Assembly (NCBI GenBank): GCA_036381495.1
Contig: DASVCS010000053.1
Span: 1 to 44,036, forward strand
DNA length: 44,036 nucleotides
Source of the DNA: DASVCS01 sp036381495
GTDB lineage: Bacteria; Gemmatimonadota; Gemmatimonadetes; Longimicrobiales; RSA9
Reading direction: 5' to 3'
The translations under genes were made by a program, and so were the position numbers. Positions 8,765 to 16,607 of the stretch are shown piece by piece. The first letter of the stretch is position 1. The number at the start of each line of letters is the position of its first letter. The notes beneath the pieces are model-generated. The model had not been told where the DNA came from and made no database searches. It worked only from the letters and a program-made list of their open reading frames with translations.

Positions 8765-9627
8765 CGGAACCCTGGCAGATTCGGCTGTACCGTCGCTCGA
8801 TCAAGAAGAAGGAGACCATGCGCGCGGTCCAGCGGCTGCTCCCGGCCGTGGCGGGGAAGCGCTGCCTCGAGATCGGGTGTGCGACCGGCACGTCGAGCTG
8901 GCTCCTGCGCCGCCACGGCGGCGAGTGGACCAGCGGCGACTTCGAGCCCGAGCAGGTCGAATCCGCACGGCGTCTCCTCAACGACGACGTCCACCTGCTC
9001 GACACCGGCGGAGGGCTCCCGTTCGACGACGACAGCTTCGATGTCGTCGTCGGAATCAATTTCATCGAACACCTCAAGGACGACCTCGGCTTCCTGCGCG
9101 AGATGACCCGGGTGCTCCGGCCGGGCGGGCACCTGCTCCTCACCTGCCCGGATGGCGTGTCCGAACGGCTCGGCTACCGCCTCAAACGACTCTACGGCTT
9201 CACGGCGGACACCGGTGGCTTCGGCCACGTGCGAGATGGCTATCTCCGCCACGAACTCGAAACACTGCTGCGCACTGCAGGGCTCGAGGTCGAACGCATC
9301 GAGAGCTACTCCCGACTCTTCACCGAACTGGTCGAGAACAGCTTGAACCTGATCTATCACCGCTCGGCGGCGCGGGCGCCGCGGCACGAGGCGGGGACCG
9401 CCGGGCAGTTCCACGGCGAGACCTCACCGGCGACCGGCGCGGATTTCCAGTCGATCGGCTGGAAGTACCGCGCATACGAGGCCGCCTACCCGCTGCTCCG
9501 CGGGTTCTCGCTGCTCGACCGTCTGATTCCGTTCCGGGAGGGCTACATGTTCTGTGCGCGGGCACGGAAACCGGCACGCACGGCCGAGCCGGCCGGTCCG
9601 CGGCGAATGACCGCTCACGCGCACTGA
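8761..9627 (+). CDS. Class I SAM-dependent methyltransferase
   Basis: A 288-residue methyltransferase. The SAM motif I is CLEIGCATGTSSWLL at about residues 35-49. It is followed by GDFEPEQVESARRLL (acidic motif II), a DDDSFDVVVGINFIEHL segment (motif post-II/III) and RVLRPGGHLLLTCPDG (motif IV region). This is the Methyltransf_11/25 pattern of small-molecule or sugar O-methyltransferases. The C-terminal third, with a hydrophobic stretch around LLRGFSLLDRLIPF, may contact membrane or lipid-linked substrate; that is inference. It overlaps the epimerase stop by ATGA and is followed 15 bp later by the carbamoyltransferase, so methylation probably belongs to the same product. Confidence 0.85.
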   Translation: MTEPWQIRLYRRSIKKKETMRAVQRLLPAVAGKRCLEIGCATGTSSWLLRRHGGEWTSGDFEPEQVESARRLLNDDVHLLDTGGGLPFDDDSFDVVVGINFIEHLKDDLGFLREMTRVLRPGGHLLLTCPDGVSERLGYRLKRLYGFTADTGGFGHVRDGYLRHELETLLRTAGLEVERIESYSRLFTELVENSLNLIYHRSAARAPRHEAGTAGQFHGETSPATGADFQSIGWKYRAYEAAYPLLRGFSLLDRLIPFREGYMFCARARKPARTAEPAGPRRMTAHAH

Positions 9628-9642
9628 CGGGGAGGCGACACC

Positions 9643-11451
9643 ATGTACATCCTGGGCCTCGGCGACCACGTGGACTGCGGGAGCGCCGTGCTGGAGGACG
9701 GCCGCATCGTTGCCGCAATCAACGATGAACGACTCGTGCGAGAGAAGATGGTCTTCGGCGTCCCCCGCCAGTCCATCAGCGCGGTCCTCCGGCTCGCCGG
9801 CATCACGCCGGACCGCATCGATTGCGTCGCGGTCGGCACGCGCAACCAGCACCTCATCCCCGATTACGTCGACTTTCGCGGCGGCTGGTTCGGGCTGCGG
9901 CGCGGCCCCGCCAAACAACTCCTGTTCGACGTCGGCTCCAAGCTGGCGCGCTATCACGACACGCTGCCGTTCCTCGAGGCCGGCTACTACCTGGCACGGC
10001 AGCCGTTCTTCGTCCGACGCCGGCGAGCGCTGCGGCGGATCCTGCGCGAGGAGTTCGGCATCGCCGCGCCGGTGCACTTCATCGACCACCACTACTGTCA
10101 CGCCACCTCCGCCTACTACTCGAGCGGCTTCGGTCCCGAGGCGACCGTACTGACGATCGACGGCGGCGGGGACGGCATCTCCGCGAAGGCGTTCGACGTG
10201 AGCGGCGGCCAGATCCGGGAGCTGGTCTCCGTGCCGAGCTACCATTCGCTCGGCGCGTTCTACTCGTACGTCACGCAGATCTGCGGCTTCAAGGCCGGCC
10301 GTCACGAAGGCAAGATCACGGGACTGGCCGCGCACGGCACGCCGATCTACCAGGAGCTGCTCGACTCGCTCATCACCTACCGCGACGGCACGTTCGTCAA
10401 TGTCGGCAACATCTTCTTCCATTCGGCCATCGCGACGCTGCGCCGCCTCCTGCCGCCGGACTTCCGCCGCGAGGACATTGCCGCGAGCGTGCAAGCGCAC
10501 GCCGAACGCCTGGCCACCGCCTTCGCACGCCACTGGGTAGGGTGGACCGGACACCCCGATGTGGCGCTGGCCGGCGGCCTCTTCGCCAATGTGCGGATCA
10601 ACCAGAAGATCCACGAGCTGCCCGGCGTCAACCGGTGCTTCATCCACCCGGGCATGTCCGACTCCGGCATGGCGGTCGGCGCCGCGCTCGCGGCCTACTA
10701 CGCCCGCGAGCCCTCGCCGCCGGCGGACACCCGCTGCATGGACGACGTCTACCTCGGCCCGTCGTACACGGACGCCGAGATCGAGCACGCGCTCCGCGAT
10801 GCGGACATCGAGTTCCGCCGGCCGAACGACCTGGCCGCGGAGATCGCCGGGCTGCTCGCCCGCGGCGCCGTCGTCGCGCGCTTCGACGGGCGCATGGAAT
10901 ACGGTCCACGCGCGCTCGGCAACCGCTCGATCCTCTACCAACCGAACGAGCCGAGCGTCAACGACTGGCTGAACAAGGCGCTCCAGCGAACCGAGTTCAT
11001 GCCGTTCGCCCCCTCCGTCCTGGCCGAAGAGGCCGGCCGCTGCTTCCACGGCCTCGCCGGCGCCGAACGGACCGCGAACTTCATGACCATCACCTTCGAT
11101 TGCACGGAATGGATGAAGACGCACTGTCCCGGCGTGGTACACGTCGACGGCACGGCGCGGCCGCAACTCGTCCGGCGCGAGGACAACCCGGGGTATCACC
11201 GCATCATCCGCGAGTACGCGCGCCTCACGGGCCTGCCGGTCATCATCAACACGAGCTTCAACATGCACGAGGAACCGATCGTCTGCTCGCCCGAAGATGC
11301 GATCCGCGCGTTCAAGCTCGGCCACCTCGATTACCTGGCCATCGGCTCGTTCCTCGCCCGTAATCCCGCGCCGGTCGCCATCGAATACCGTCGGGCGCGC
11401 GGCGCGACGGTCGGAGCGCTGATGTCGTCGGCGGGCGGGGGCGCCGCCTGA
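9643..11451 (+). CDS. NodU/TobZ-family carbamoyltransferase
   Basis: A 602-residue enzyme of the NodU/CmcH/TobZ family. These make carbamoyl-adenylate from carbamoyl phosphate and ATP, then transfer the carbamoyl group to a hydroxyl on a sugar or antibiotic. The N-terminal Kae1-like domain shows the metal site FIDHHYCHATSAYYSSGF (His about 149, 150 and 153) and TIDGGGDGIS. The C-terminal domain has the family signature RFDGRMEYGPRALGNRSI and INTSFNMHEEPIVCSPEDAI. Length matches the family. A GGGAGG ribosome site precedes ATG 9643. The stop overlaps the AsnB start by one base (TGATG). NodU proteins carbamoylate Nod factors; here the acceptor is presumably a sugar of the locus product. Confidence 0.92.
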   Translation: MYILGLGDHVDCGSAVLEDGRIVAAINDERLVREKMVFGVPRQSISAVLRLAGITPDRIDCVAVGTRNQHLIPDYVDFRGGWFGLRRGPAKQLLFDVGSKLARYHDTLPFLEAGYYLARQPFFVRRRRALRRILREEFGIAAPVHFIDHHYCHATSAYYSSGFGPEATVLTIDGGGDGISAKAFDVSGGQIRELVSVPSYHSLGAFYSYVTQICGFKAGRHEGKITGLAAHGTPIYQELLDSLITYRDGTFVNVGNIFFHSAIATLRRLLPPDFRREDIAASVQAHAERLATAFARHWVGWTGHPDVALAGGLFANVRINQKIHELPGVNRCFIHPGMSDSGMAVGAALAAYYAREPSPPADTRCMDDVYLGPSYTDAEIEHALRDADIEFRRPNDLAAEIAGLLARGAVVARFDGRMEYGPRALGNRSILYQPNEPSVNDWLNKALQRTEFMPFAPSVLAEEAGRCFHGLAGAERTANFMTITFDCTEWMKTHCPGVVHVDGTARPQLVRREDNPGYHRIIREYARLTGLPVIINTSFNMHEEPIVCSPEDAIRAFKLGHLDYLAIGSFLARNPAPVAIEYRRARGATVGALMSSAGGGAA

Positions 11452-13415
11452 TGTGCGGCATCGCCGGAATCCTGGATCCCGCGGGCGTCGCGGCCGAGGA
11501 CGTACACCGTATGGCCACGGCGCTCGCGCACCGCGGGCCCGATGACGCGACACTGCACGTGGACGGCCCGATCGGTCTCGGGTTCCGCCGCCTCTCGATC
11601 ATCGACCCGGCCGGCGGCCGTCAGCCGATCGAGAACGAGGACGGCTCGCTCCGCGTCATCCTCAACGGCGAGATCTACAACTACCGCGAATTACGCACCG
11701 GTCTCGAACGCAGCGGCCACCGGTTCCGCACGAAGTCGGACACCGAGGTGCTCGTCCACCTCTATGAGGAACGCGGCGACGACCTGGTGCGCGAGCTGCG
11801 TGGGATGTTCGCGTTCGCCCTCTGGGACGGCCGCGTCCGGCGGCTCCTCCTCGCCCGCGATCATCTCGGGCAGAAGCCACTCTACTGGGCGCGAGCGGGT
11901 GCGCGCCTCTACTTCGCCTCCGAGATCAAGGCGATCCTCGCGGTCGCGCCCCGGTTCCGGGACATCGATCCGCAGGCGCTCGACGAGTACCTGACGCTGC
12001 GCATCATCGCCGACCCGCGCTCGATGTTCGCCGGCGTCCGCAAACTGCCGCCGGCCCACCGGCTCATCGCGGAACGGGACGCGGTACGGATCGGACGCTA
12101 CTGGGAGTTGCGGTTCGAGCCGAAACACCCCGGCTCCGAGGTCGATGCGCTGGCCGAACTCGAGCACGAAGTCCGACACGCCGTCCGCGCACACCTCGTG
12201 AGCGACGTCCCGGTCGGCGCCTTCCTCAGCGGCGGCGTGGATTCCGGACTCGTGGCCTCGATCATGCGCGCCGAGCACGGCGCGTCGTTCAGGACCTTCT
12301 CCGTGGGCGTGCCGTATCGCTCGTTCGATGAGGCACCGGTCGCACGCCGCGTCGCCCGCGGGCTCGGAACCGAGCACGTCGAGGACACGATCGATGGGAA
12401 CATCATCACCGAGCTGCCGCGCGTCATCCACCACCTCGACGAGCCGTCCGATCCACTCAGCGTGTGCATGTACCACCTGGCCCGGATGACGGCGCGCCAC
12501 GTGAAGGTCGCGCTCGGCGGCGATGGCGGCGACGAGCTGTTCGGCGGCTACGACCGCTACTACGGCACCCGCTACGTCCGCTACTACGCGGCGCTCCCCG
12601 CGCCGGTCCGCCGCGGCGTCCTCCGCCGTGCGCTGGACCACATGCCGGATGGCACATGGTACAAGAGCCTAGGACACAAACTCCGATGGATCCACGAACT
12701 CGCCGAGACGCGCGGCGGGCGCCGCTACGCCCGCAGTCTCGGCTACTTCTATTTCACGCCCCGCTACCGCGAGGCGCTCTACACGGATGCGTTCCGCGCG
12801 GCGGTCCGCGATTTCGATGCCGAGGCCGCGATCATCGCCTGGCACGACGCCGGCCACACCCGCGAGGCGCTGGACCGGATGCTCCTCGCCGATTCCATGG
12901 TGCGCCTGCCCAATCACTCGGTCATGATCCTGGACCGGATGTGCATGGCGCACGGTCTCGAGGCGCGCTCGCCGTTCCTGGACCACCGGCTGGCCGAGTT
13001 CGCGGCGCGGCTGCCGGCGCGGCTGAAGATCCGCGGACGGCGGCGCCGCTACCTCCAGATGCGACTGGCCGCGCGGCACCTCCCGGCGGAGGTGCTCGGG
13101 CGGCCGAAACAGGGATTCTCCTCTGCGCTGCCGTACCTGCTACAGCGACAGTTCCGGGCACTCTTCGGGCATTACCTGAGCGATGCCCGGTTGGTGCAGG
13201 CGGGTCTCCTGCGCGAGCCGGCCATCGGCGCATTACTGGATGCGCACCTGCGCGGGGTGGCGGACCACGGCAACCGACTGTGGCTCCTGTTGAACGCGGA
13301 GCTCTGGTACCGGGTCCACATCGAAGCGCGGCAACCCGAAGAGCTTGTCCATGAGATCGGAGACATCGTCGACCGACACGGGGCGGCGGAGGCGCCGCCC
13401 GTGGCCGTGGCGTGA
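11451..13415 (+). CDS. asnB: Asparagine synthetase-type glutamine amidotransferase (copy 1)
   Basis: A 654-residue AsnB-family protein. The N-terminus MCGIAGILDP supplies the Cys2 nucleophile of the class II glutaminase. RHRGPDD-like and ILNGEIYNYREL segments complete that domain. The C-terminal ATP pyrophosphatase domain has the PP-loop LSGGVDSGLVA at about residues 258-268 and ALGGDGGDELFGGY. Thus both ammonia release from glutamine and ATP-dependent amidation look intact. In glycan loci such proteins are thought to amidate a carboxylate such as a uronic acid, or to act on an amino-acid substituent, rather than feed central asparagine supply. It starts in the stop of the carbamoyltransferase, and its last 65 bp overlap the next gene. 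Confidence 0.9.
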   Translation: MCGIAGILDPAGVAAEDVHRMATALAHRGPDDATLHVDGPIGLGFRRLSIIDPAGGRQPIENEDGSLRVILNGEIYNYRELRTGLERSGHRFRTKSDTEVLVHLYEERGDDLVRELRGMFAFALWDGRVRRLLLARDHLGQKPLYWARAGARLYFASEIKAILAVAPRFRDIDPQALDEYLTLRIIADPRSMFAGVRKLPPAHRLIAERDAVRIGRYWELRFEPKHPGSEVDALAELEHEVRHAVRAHLVSDVPVGAFLSGGVDSGLVASIMRAEHGASFRTFSVGVPYRSFDEAPVARRVARGLGTEHVEDTIDGNIITELPRVIHHLDEPSDPLSVCMYHLARMTARHVKVALGGDGGDELFGGYDRYYGTRYVRYYAALPAPVRRGVLRRALDHMPDGTWYKSLGHKLRWIHELAETRGGRRYARSLGYFYFTPRYREALYTDAFRAAVRDFDAEAAIIAWHDAGHTREALDRMLLADSMVRLPNHSVMILDRMCMAHGLEARSPFLDHRLAEFAARLPARLKIRGRRRRYLQMRLAARHLPAEVLGRPKQGFSSALPYLLQRQFRALFGHYLSDARLVQAGLLREPAIGALLDAHLRGVADHGNRLWLLLNAELWYRVHIEARQPEELVHEIGDIVDRHGAAEAPPVAVA

Positions 13416-14412
13416 CCTGCGCGGCGTTCCGCTCCCCGAGGCGCGCCGCCCGCGCCGGGGCGGGCGGGGAAGGCGGCTGCTGAGGTGGCTGGGGACGGCG
13501 GGGCTGGGCATTTACCTCCTCTCGCGCATCGATCCGGGCGCGGTGGCGGGGGTGATGGCGCGGCTGCACGCGCAGTGGCTGGCCGCCGCGATTGTGCTCT
13601 ACGCCGTGGACCGCTGGATCGCGGGGATCAAATGGCGAGCCGTCTACAACGTGGATGGCTACCGGATCACGGTGGCGTCGGCGATCGACCTGTACCTGCG
13701 GAGCAGCTTCCTGGGCGCCATGCTGCCCTCGACGGTGGGCCCGGACCTCGTGCGTGCCCATCTCGCGGCGCGCGGCGGGAGCGCGTTCGCACACACGCTC
13801 GGCTCGGTGGTGACGGACCGGTTCCTGGGCGTCGTCGCATTGCTGGTCACGGCGATGACCGCGACGGTGGCGCTGGCGCCGCCACCGCTGCGCGCGAGGG
13901 CCGGTCCGATCGTGGCCGTGGCGGCCGCACTCGTCGGCGTGGCGCTGCTGGTCCTGGCCACGCCCATCCGCCCGCGGGTGGACCGGCGCCGGCACGGCCC
14001 GGTGAGCCGGGCGCTGGCGCTCGCCGCCGATCTGCACGAGCGGCTCAAGGGCTACGGGAAACAGCGCCGCGCCATCGGCTTCGCGCTGTGCCTCGCATGC
14101 GGGCAGCAGATCCTGCTGACCCTGATCAACTGGTTGCTCGCGCTCGCGCTCGGCCTCGAACTCGCGCCGCTGACCATGCTGTGGGTCTGGCCGCTCGTCA
14201 TGATCGCGATCCGCATGCCCTTCTCGATCCTCGGCTTCGGCGTCCGCGAACTGGCGCTGCTCCAGCTCCTGAACGCCGTGGGGTTCACGGCCGAGGAGGC
14301 CGTCGCGCTCGGCGTCCTCTCCGGGCTCGTCGACCTGCTCTTCATCGCGATCGGCGGCGGCCTCGTGCTCGCCGCGCGCGAGACCGTGGCGGCGCCTGCG
14401 GCGCAGGGCTAG
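13351..14412 (+). CDS. UPF0104/AglD-like (lysylphosphatidylglycerol synthase TM domain) membrane protein
   Basis: About 353 residues. A 45-residue Arg/Pro-rich cytoplasmic tail is followed by roughly seven to eight membrane helices, for example LGTAGLGIYLLS, the segment from LAAAIVLYAVD, and LGVVALLVTAMTATVAL. RSSFLGAMLPSTVGPDLVRAHLA is the family's conserved loop with the P-S-T-x-G-x-D pattern. This domain occurs in AglD and in the flippase half of MprF, and is associated with lipid or lipid-linked-sugar handling in the membrane. A TTG at 13345 is possible, but ATG 13351 is preferred, with a weak GAAGAG ribosome site. It overlaps asnB by 65 bp in another frame and ends the operon. It may present the lipid-linked substrate to the carbamoylating and amidating enzymes. 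Confidence 0.8.
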   Translation: MRSETSSTDTGRRRRRPWPWRDLRGVPLPEARRPRRGGRGRRLLRWLGTAGLGIYLLSRIDPGAVAGVMARLHAQWLAAAIVLYAVDRWIAGIKWRAVYNVDGYRITVASAIDLYLRSSFLGAMLPSTVGPDLVRAHLAARGGSAFAHTLGSVVTDRFLGVVALLVTAMTATVALAPPPLRARAGPIVAVAAALVGVALLVLATPIRPRVDRRRHGPVSRALALAADLHERLKGYGKQRRAIGFALCLACGQQILLTLINWLLALALGLELAPLTMLWVWPLVMIAIRMPFSILGFGVRELALLQLLNAVGFTAEEAVALGVLSGLVDLLFIAIGGGLVLAARETVAAPAAQG

Positions 14413-14562
14413 CGCGGCCGGCCTCCGCGTGGGGAGCCGCTCATGAACGGGTGGCGTTCGCGCCGCGATCATGCGGGCTCCGGAACGACGCGACAGCCGC
14501 TCTCGCGCGGCCCGCCCGCGGGTTCGGAGCCGCGCGGCAGCGCGCCGCGCTCGGTTCGCGGG

Positions 14563-14639
14563 TGCGTACGACTCCGAAGTGACGCAAAGGCCGCCCCTGG
14601 GCCGGGGAAGGCGGCGGGACGCTGTAAACGCCGGAGGAA
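14563..14639 (+). promoter_or_regulatory. Structured 5' leader with two hairpins and a strong ribosome site
   Basis: Two GC-rich hairpins precede the small membrane-anchored gene. The first pairs TGCGT (14563-14567) with ACGCA (14582-14586) around an inner ACT/AGT stem. The second pairs GCCGCC (14590-14595) with GGCGGC (14610-14615). GGAGGAA at 14633-14639 is an excellent ribosome site 6 bases before ATG 14646. The run GACGCAAAG at 14581-14589 followed by a C-rich/G-rich stem and AAGGCGGCGGG recalls the 3' half of c-di-GMP-I (GEMM) riboswitches, but the expected 5' half is not evident. Confidence 0.3.
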
Positions 14640-14645
14640 CCCAAC

Positions 14646-15140
14646 ATGCGTTTGCGCAAAGGCTTTGCGCTGATGATCATCGCGGGCGTGCTCGGCTTCC
14701 AGCTCCGTGTCATCCTGCCGCGCGGAGGCGGCACCGACTGGTTCTGGCCGTTCATCAACTACCCGATGTATTCGGCCGCACACTACGCCGGCGAGGCCGT
14801 GCGTCCGCGCGAACTGCGGATCGTGCCGTGCGAACCGGGGCGCCCGGCCCGGCCCGTGGACTGGCACCTCCTGCGGATCCCGAAGTTCCGTTACCGCGCG
14901 GTGGTGCGCACACTGGTGAGCGATGGTCCGCGAACGCTGTCGATGCCGGACACGGCCGTCGTCGCGCGCCTGAGTCGGCTGATCCGCGAACACGTCCCGG
15001 GGAACTATTGTACCGCGGAGCTGTGGGGGCGGACGTTCGTCCTCCCCCTCTCGGCCGCTTCGCTAGACCCGCCATGGCACCGGATCAAGAGCTGGCGTCT
15101 GGCGACGGAACCGGCCGAAACCACCGGGAGGGCGCCGTGA
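14646..15140 (+). CDS. Small membrane-anchored protein linked to the HTTM-DCC gene
   Basis: A 164-residue protein with a basic start (MRLRKG), one hydrophobic segment at about residues 7-24, and a soluble remainder predicted to lie outside the cytoplasmic membrane. A W-P-F-x-x-Y-P-M-Y-S motif (DWFWPFINYPMYS, about 31-43) follows the membrane anchor; similar W-P-F/Y-P-M-F-S motifs are known to me from short proteins beside HTTM-domain genes. There are two cysteines at about 62 and 122, which could form a disulfide or be partners of the DCC thiols; this is inference. The gene has a strong GGAGGAA ribosome site, and its stop overlaps the HTTM-DCC start by one base, so the two are translationally coupled. 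No enzymatic motif is visible and I do not recognise a named family. Confidence 0.75.
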   Translation: MRLRKGFALMIIAGVLGFQLRVILPRGGGTDWFWPFINYPMYSAAHYAGEAVRPRELRIVPCEPGRPARPVDWHLLRIPKFRYRAVVRTLVSDGPRTLSMPDTAVVARLSRLIREHVPGNYCTAELWGRTFVLPLSAASLDPPWHRIKSWRLATEPAETTGRAP

Positions 15141-16498
15141 TGGGACGCCTCATGCGCCGCTTCGACGCGCACTGGTTCGCGCCCGCGCCGCTCGGAGAGC
15201 TTGCGGCAGCCCGCATCGTCCTGGTCGGAACCCAGCTCTTCCTGCTGCTCTACGGCACGCTCGTCGCCAGCCTCAGGGCATGTCCGGCGTGCAGCCTCGA
15301 TTACCAACTCTGGCTCACCGGTATCGACGCCAGCACCTATCTGCCCCGCCCCGCGCTCAAGGTCCTGCTCCTCCCGCTCGGCGGATGGGGCGTACGTCCC
15401 GATCCCATGTTCCTGCACGCGGTCTGGTGGACCGCGGTCGTATCGGGCATCGGCGCGTTCGTCGGAATGTACACGCGCTTGAGCCTGCTCTGCTTCGCGG
15501 CTGCCAACACGCTGCTCATCGCGCACGGCTATGCGTACCATGAGCTGCACCACACGGAGGCGCTCCTCATCATCATGCTCTGGGTCCTCGCGTTCGGGCC
15601 CAGCGGCCGCGCGCTCTCGCTGGACGACATCCGATCGCGGATCCGGATCGGCCTCGCGGGCATGCAGTTCCGCGCACGCACGCCCGAAGACGAGATCGAC
15701 ACGTTCGCGCGCTGGCCGCTACGCGTCGGCCAGTGGCTCATGGTGCTGGCCTACCTCTCGGCCGCGCTCTCGAAGCTCAGGAACGGTGGATTGGATTGGT
15801 TCAACGGAGAGACGCTGACCTACTATCTCGCCTCGGACGGGCTGGCGTACGGGCGGCCGCTCGGGCTCTGGCTCTCCGGCTTTCCGACCCTTGCAACGCT
15901 CCTCTCGATCGCGACCGTCGCGTTCGAGGCCACCTTCGCGCTCGCCGTGCTGGTCCCCGCGCTGGCGCTACCGTACGTGCTCGGCGGCGTGCTGCTGCAC
16001 CTCTCGATCTTCGCGGTCCAGGGGCCGCCGTTCCTTCAGACCACGGCGCTCTACATCGTTTTCATCGGCGCGGTGCGCCGACGCCGGGCCGCTCCGGAGC
16101 CGGCGCCGGAGGCCCGCGCGCGCCGCGGCCGCTGGACCATCGTCTTCGACGGACTCTGTCCGATCTGTATCCGGACGGCGGTCCTCCTCGATGCACTGGA
16201 CCTGCGCCGCCGGCTCGATTTCATCGACCTCGAGCGCGAATGGACGACGGCGGCGCTCGAGGCGCCGGGGCTCACCCTCGAGGAGGCGCGCCACGCCATG
16301 CACGTCATCGACCCCGCGGGCGGGATCCACCGCGGCTTCTTCGCCTTCCGCTCCCTCGCCCGCGCGCTGCCGCCGCTCTGGCCGGCGCTGCCGCTGCTCT
16401 ACGCGCCACTCGCCGCGCGGATCGGGCCGAAGCTCTACGACCGCGTCGCACGACGACGGCGCGGCGAAGCCTGTAGCTACGCGACGTGCGGCGTCTGA
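15140..16498 (+). CDS. HTTM-DCC fusion: vitamin-K-carboxylase-like membrane domain plus DUF393 thiol domain
   Basis: A 452-residue two-domain protein. Residues about 12-312 are a multi-helix HTTM domain, the family of vitamin-K-dependent gamma-carboxylase. It keeps the HELHHTEALLII histidine segment (about 134-145) and AALSKLRNGGLDWFNGETL (about 208-226), whose Lys212 lines up by eye with the catalytic-base lysine region (KKLDADWVEG) of human carboxylase. After an Arg/Pro-rich linker, residues about 331-450 are a DCC/DUF393 domain beginning TIVFDGLCPICIRTA with the D-G-x-C-P-x-C motif (Cys340 and Cys343). A further pair, Cys445 and Cys450, lies at the C-terminus. The DCC domain suggests thiol-disulfide or quinone-linked redox chemistry. 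ATG 15140 overlaps the previous stop by one base. The substrate is unknown; the domain call is firm, the function is not. Confidence 0.85.
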   Translation: MGRLMRRFDAHWFAPAPLGELAAARIVLVGTQLFLLLYGTLVASLRACPACSLDYQLWLTGIDASTYLPRPALKVLLLPLGGWGVRPDPMFLHAVWWTAVVSGIGAFVGMYTRLSLLCFAAANTLLIAHGYAYHELHHTEALLIIMLWVLAFGPSGRALSLDDIRSRIRIGLAGMQFRARTPEDEIDTFARWPLRVGQWLMVLAYLSAALSKLRNGGLDWFNGETLTYYLASDGLAYGRPLGLWLSGFPTLATLLSIATVAFEATFALAVLVPALALPYVLGGVLLHLSIFAVQGPPFLQTTALYIVFIGAVRRRRAAPEPAPEARARRGRWTIVFDGLCPICIRTAVLLDALDLRRRLDFIDLEREWTTAALEAPGLTLEEARHAMHVIDPAGGIHRGFFAFRSLARALPPLWPALPLLYAPLAARIGPKLYDRVARRRRGEACSYATCGV

Positions 16499-16518
16499 CC
16501 CTGACGCCGCACGCATCG

Positions 16519-16534
16519 CCCGCGGTGCCGCGGG
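16519..16534 (+). other. GC-rich hairpin/palindrome in the HTTM-GMC intergenic space
   Basis: CCCGCGG (16519-16525) and CCGCGGG (16528-16534) are perfect inverted copies separated by two bases, 20 bases after the HTTM-DCC stop. As RNA this gives a 6-bp GC stem with a four-base loop. There is no T-run, so an intrinsic terminator is not supported; it could be a processing or stability element, or chance in GC-rich DNA. Confidence 0.25.
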
Positions 16535-16607
16535 AAACCGTCGCACACCACGACGGCACCCCGCCCGCGGGCGACCGGATCCACCTTCCACCACCAGGAG
16601 CAGCGCC

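Noticed and set aside
9424..11553. A 709-codon minus-strand open frame
   Set aside because: Antisense shadow of the NodU-type gene; no recognisable motif, no ribosome site.
14563..14639. Calling a definite c-di-GMP-I riboswitch
   Set aside because: Only the GACGCAAAG and 3' portion resemble the consensus; the required 5' half and tetraloop are not visible, so it is reported only as a structured leader.
14443..14673. A small open frame that could be a peptide precursor for the HTTM unit
   Set aside because: It is Arg/Pro-rich, has no ribosome site, no leader-core pattern, and overlaps the structured leader and the next gene.
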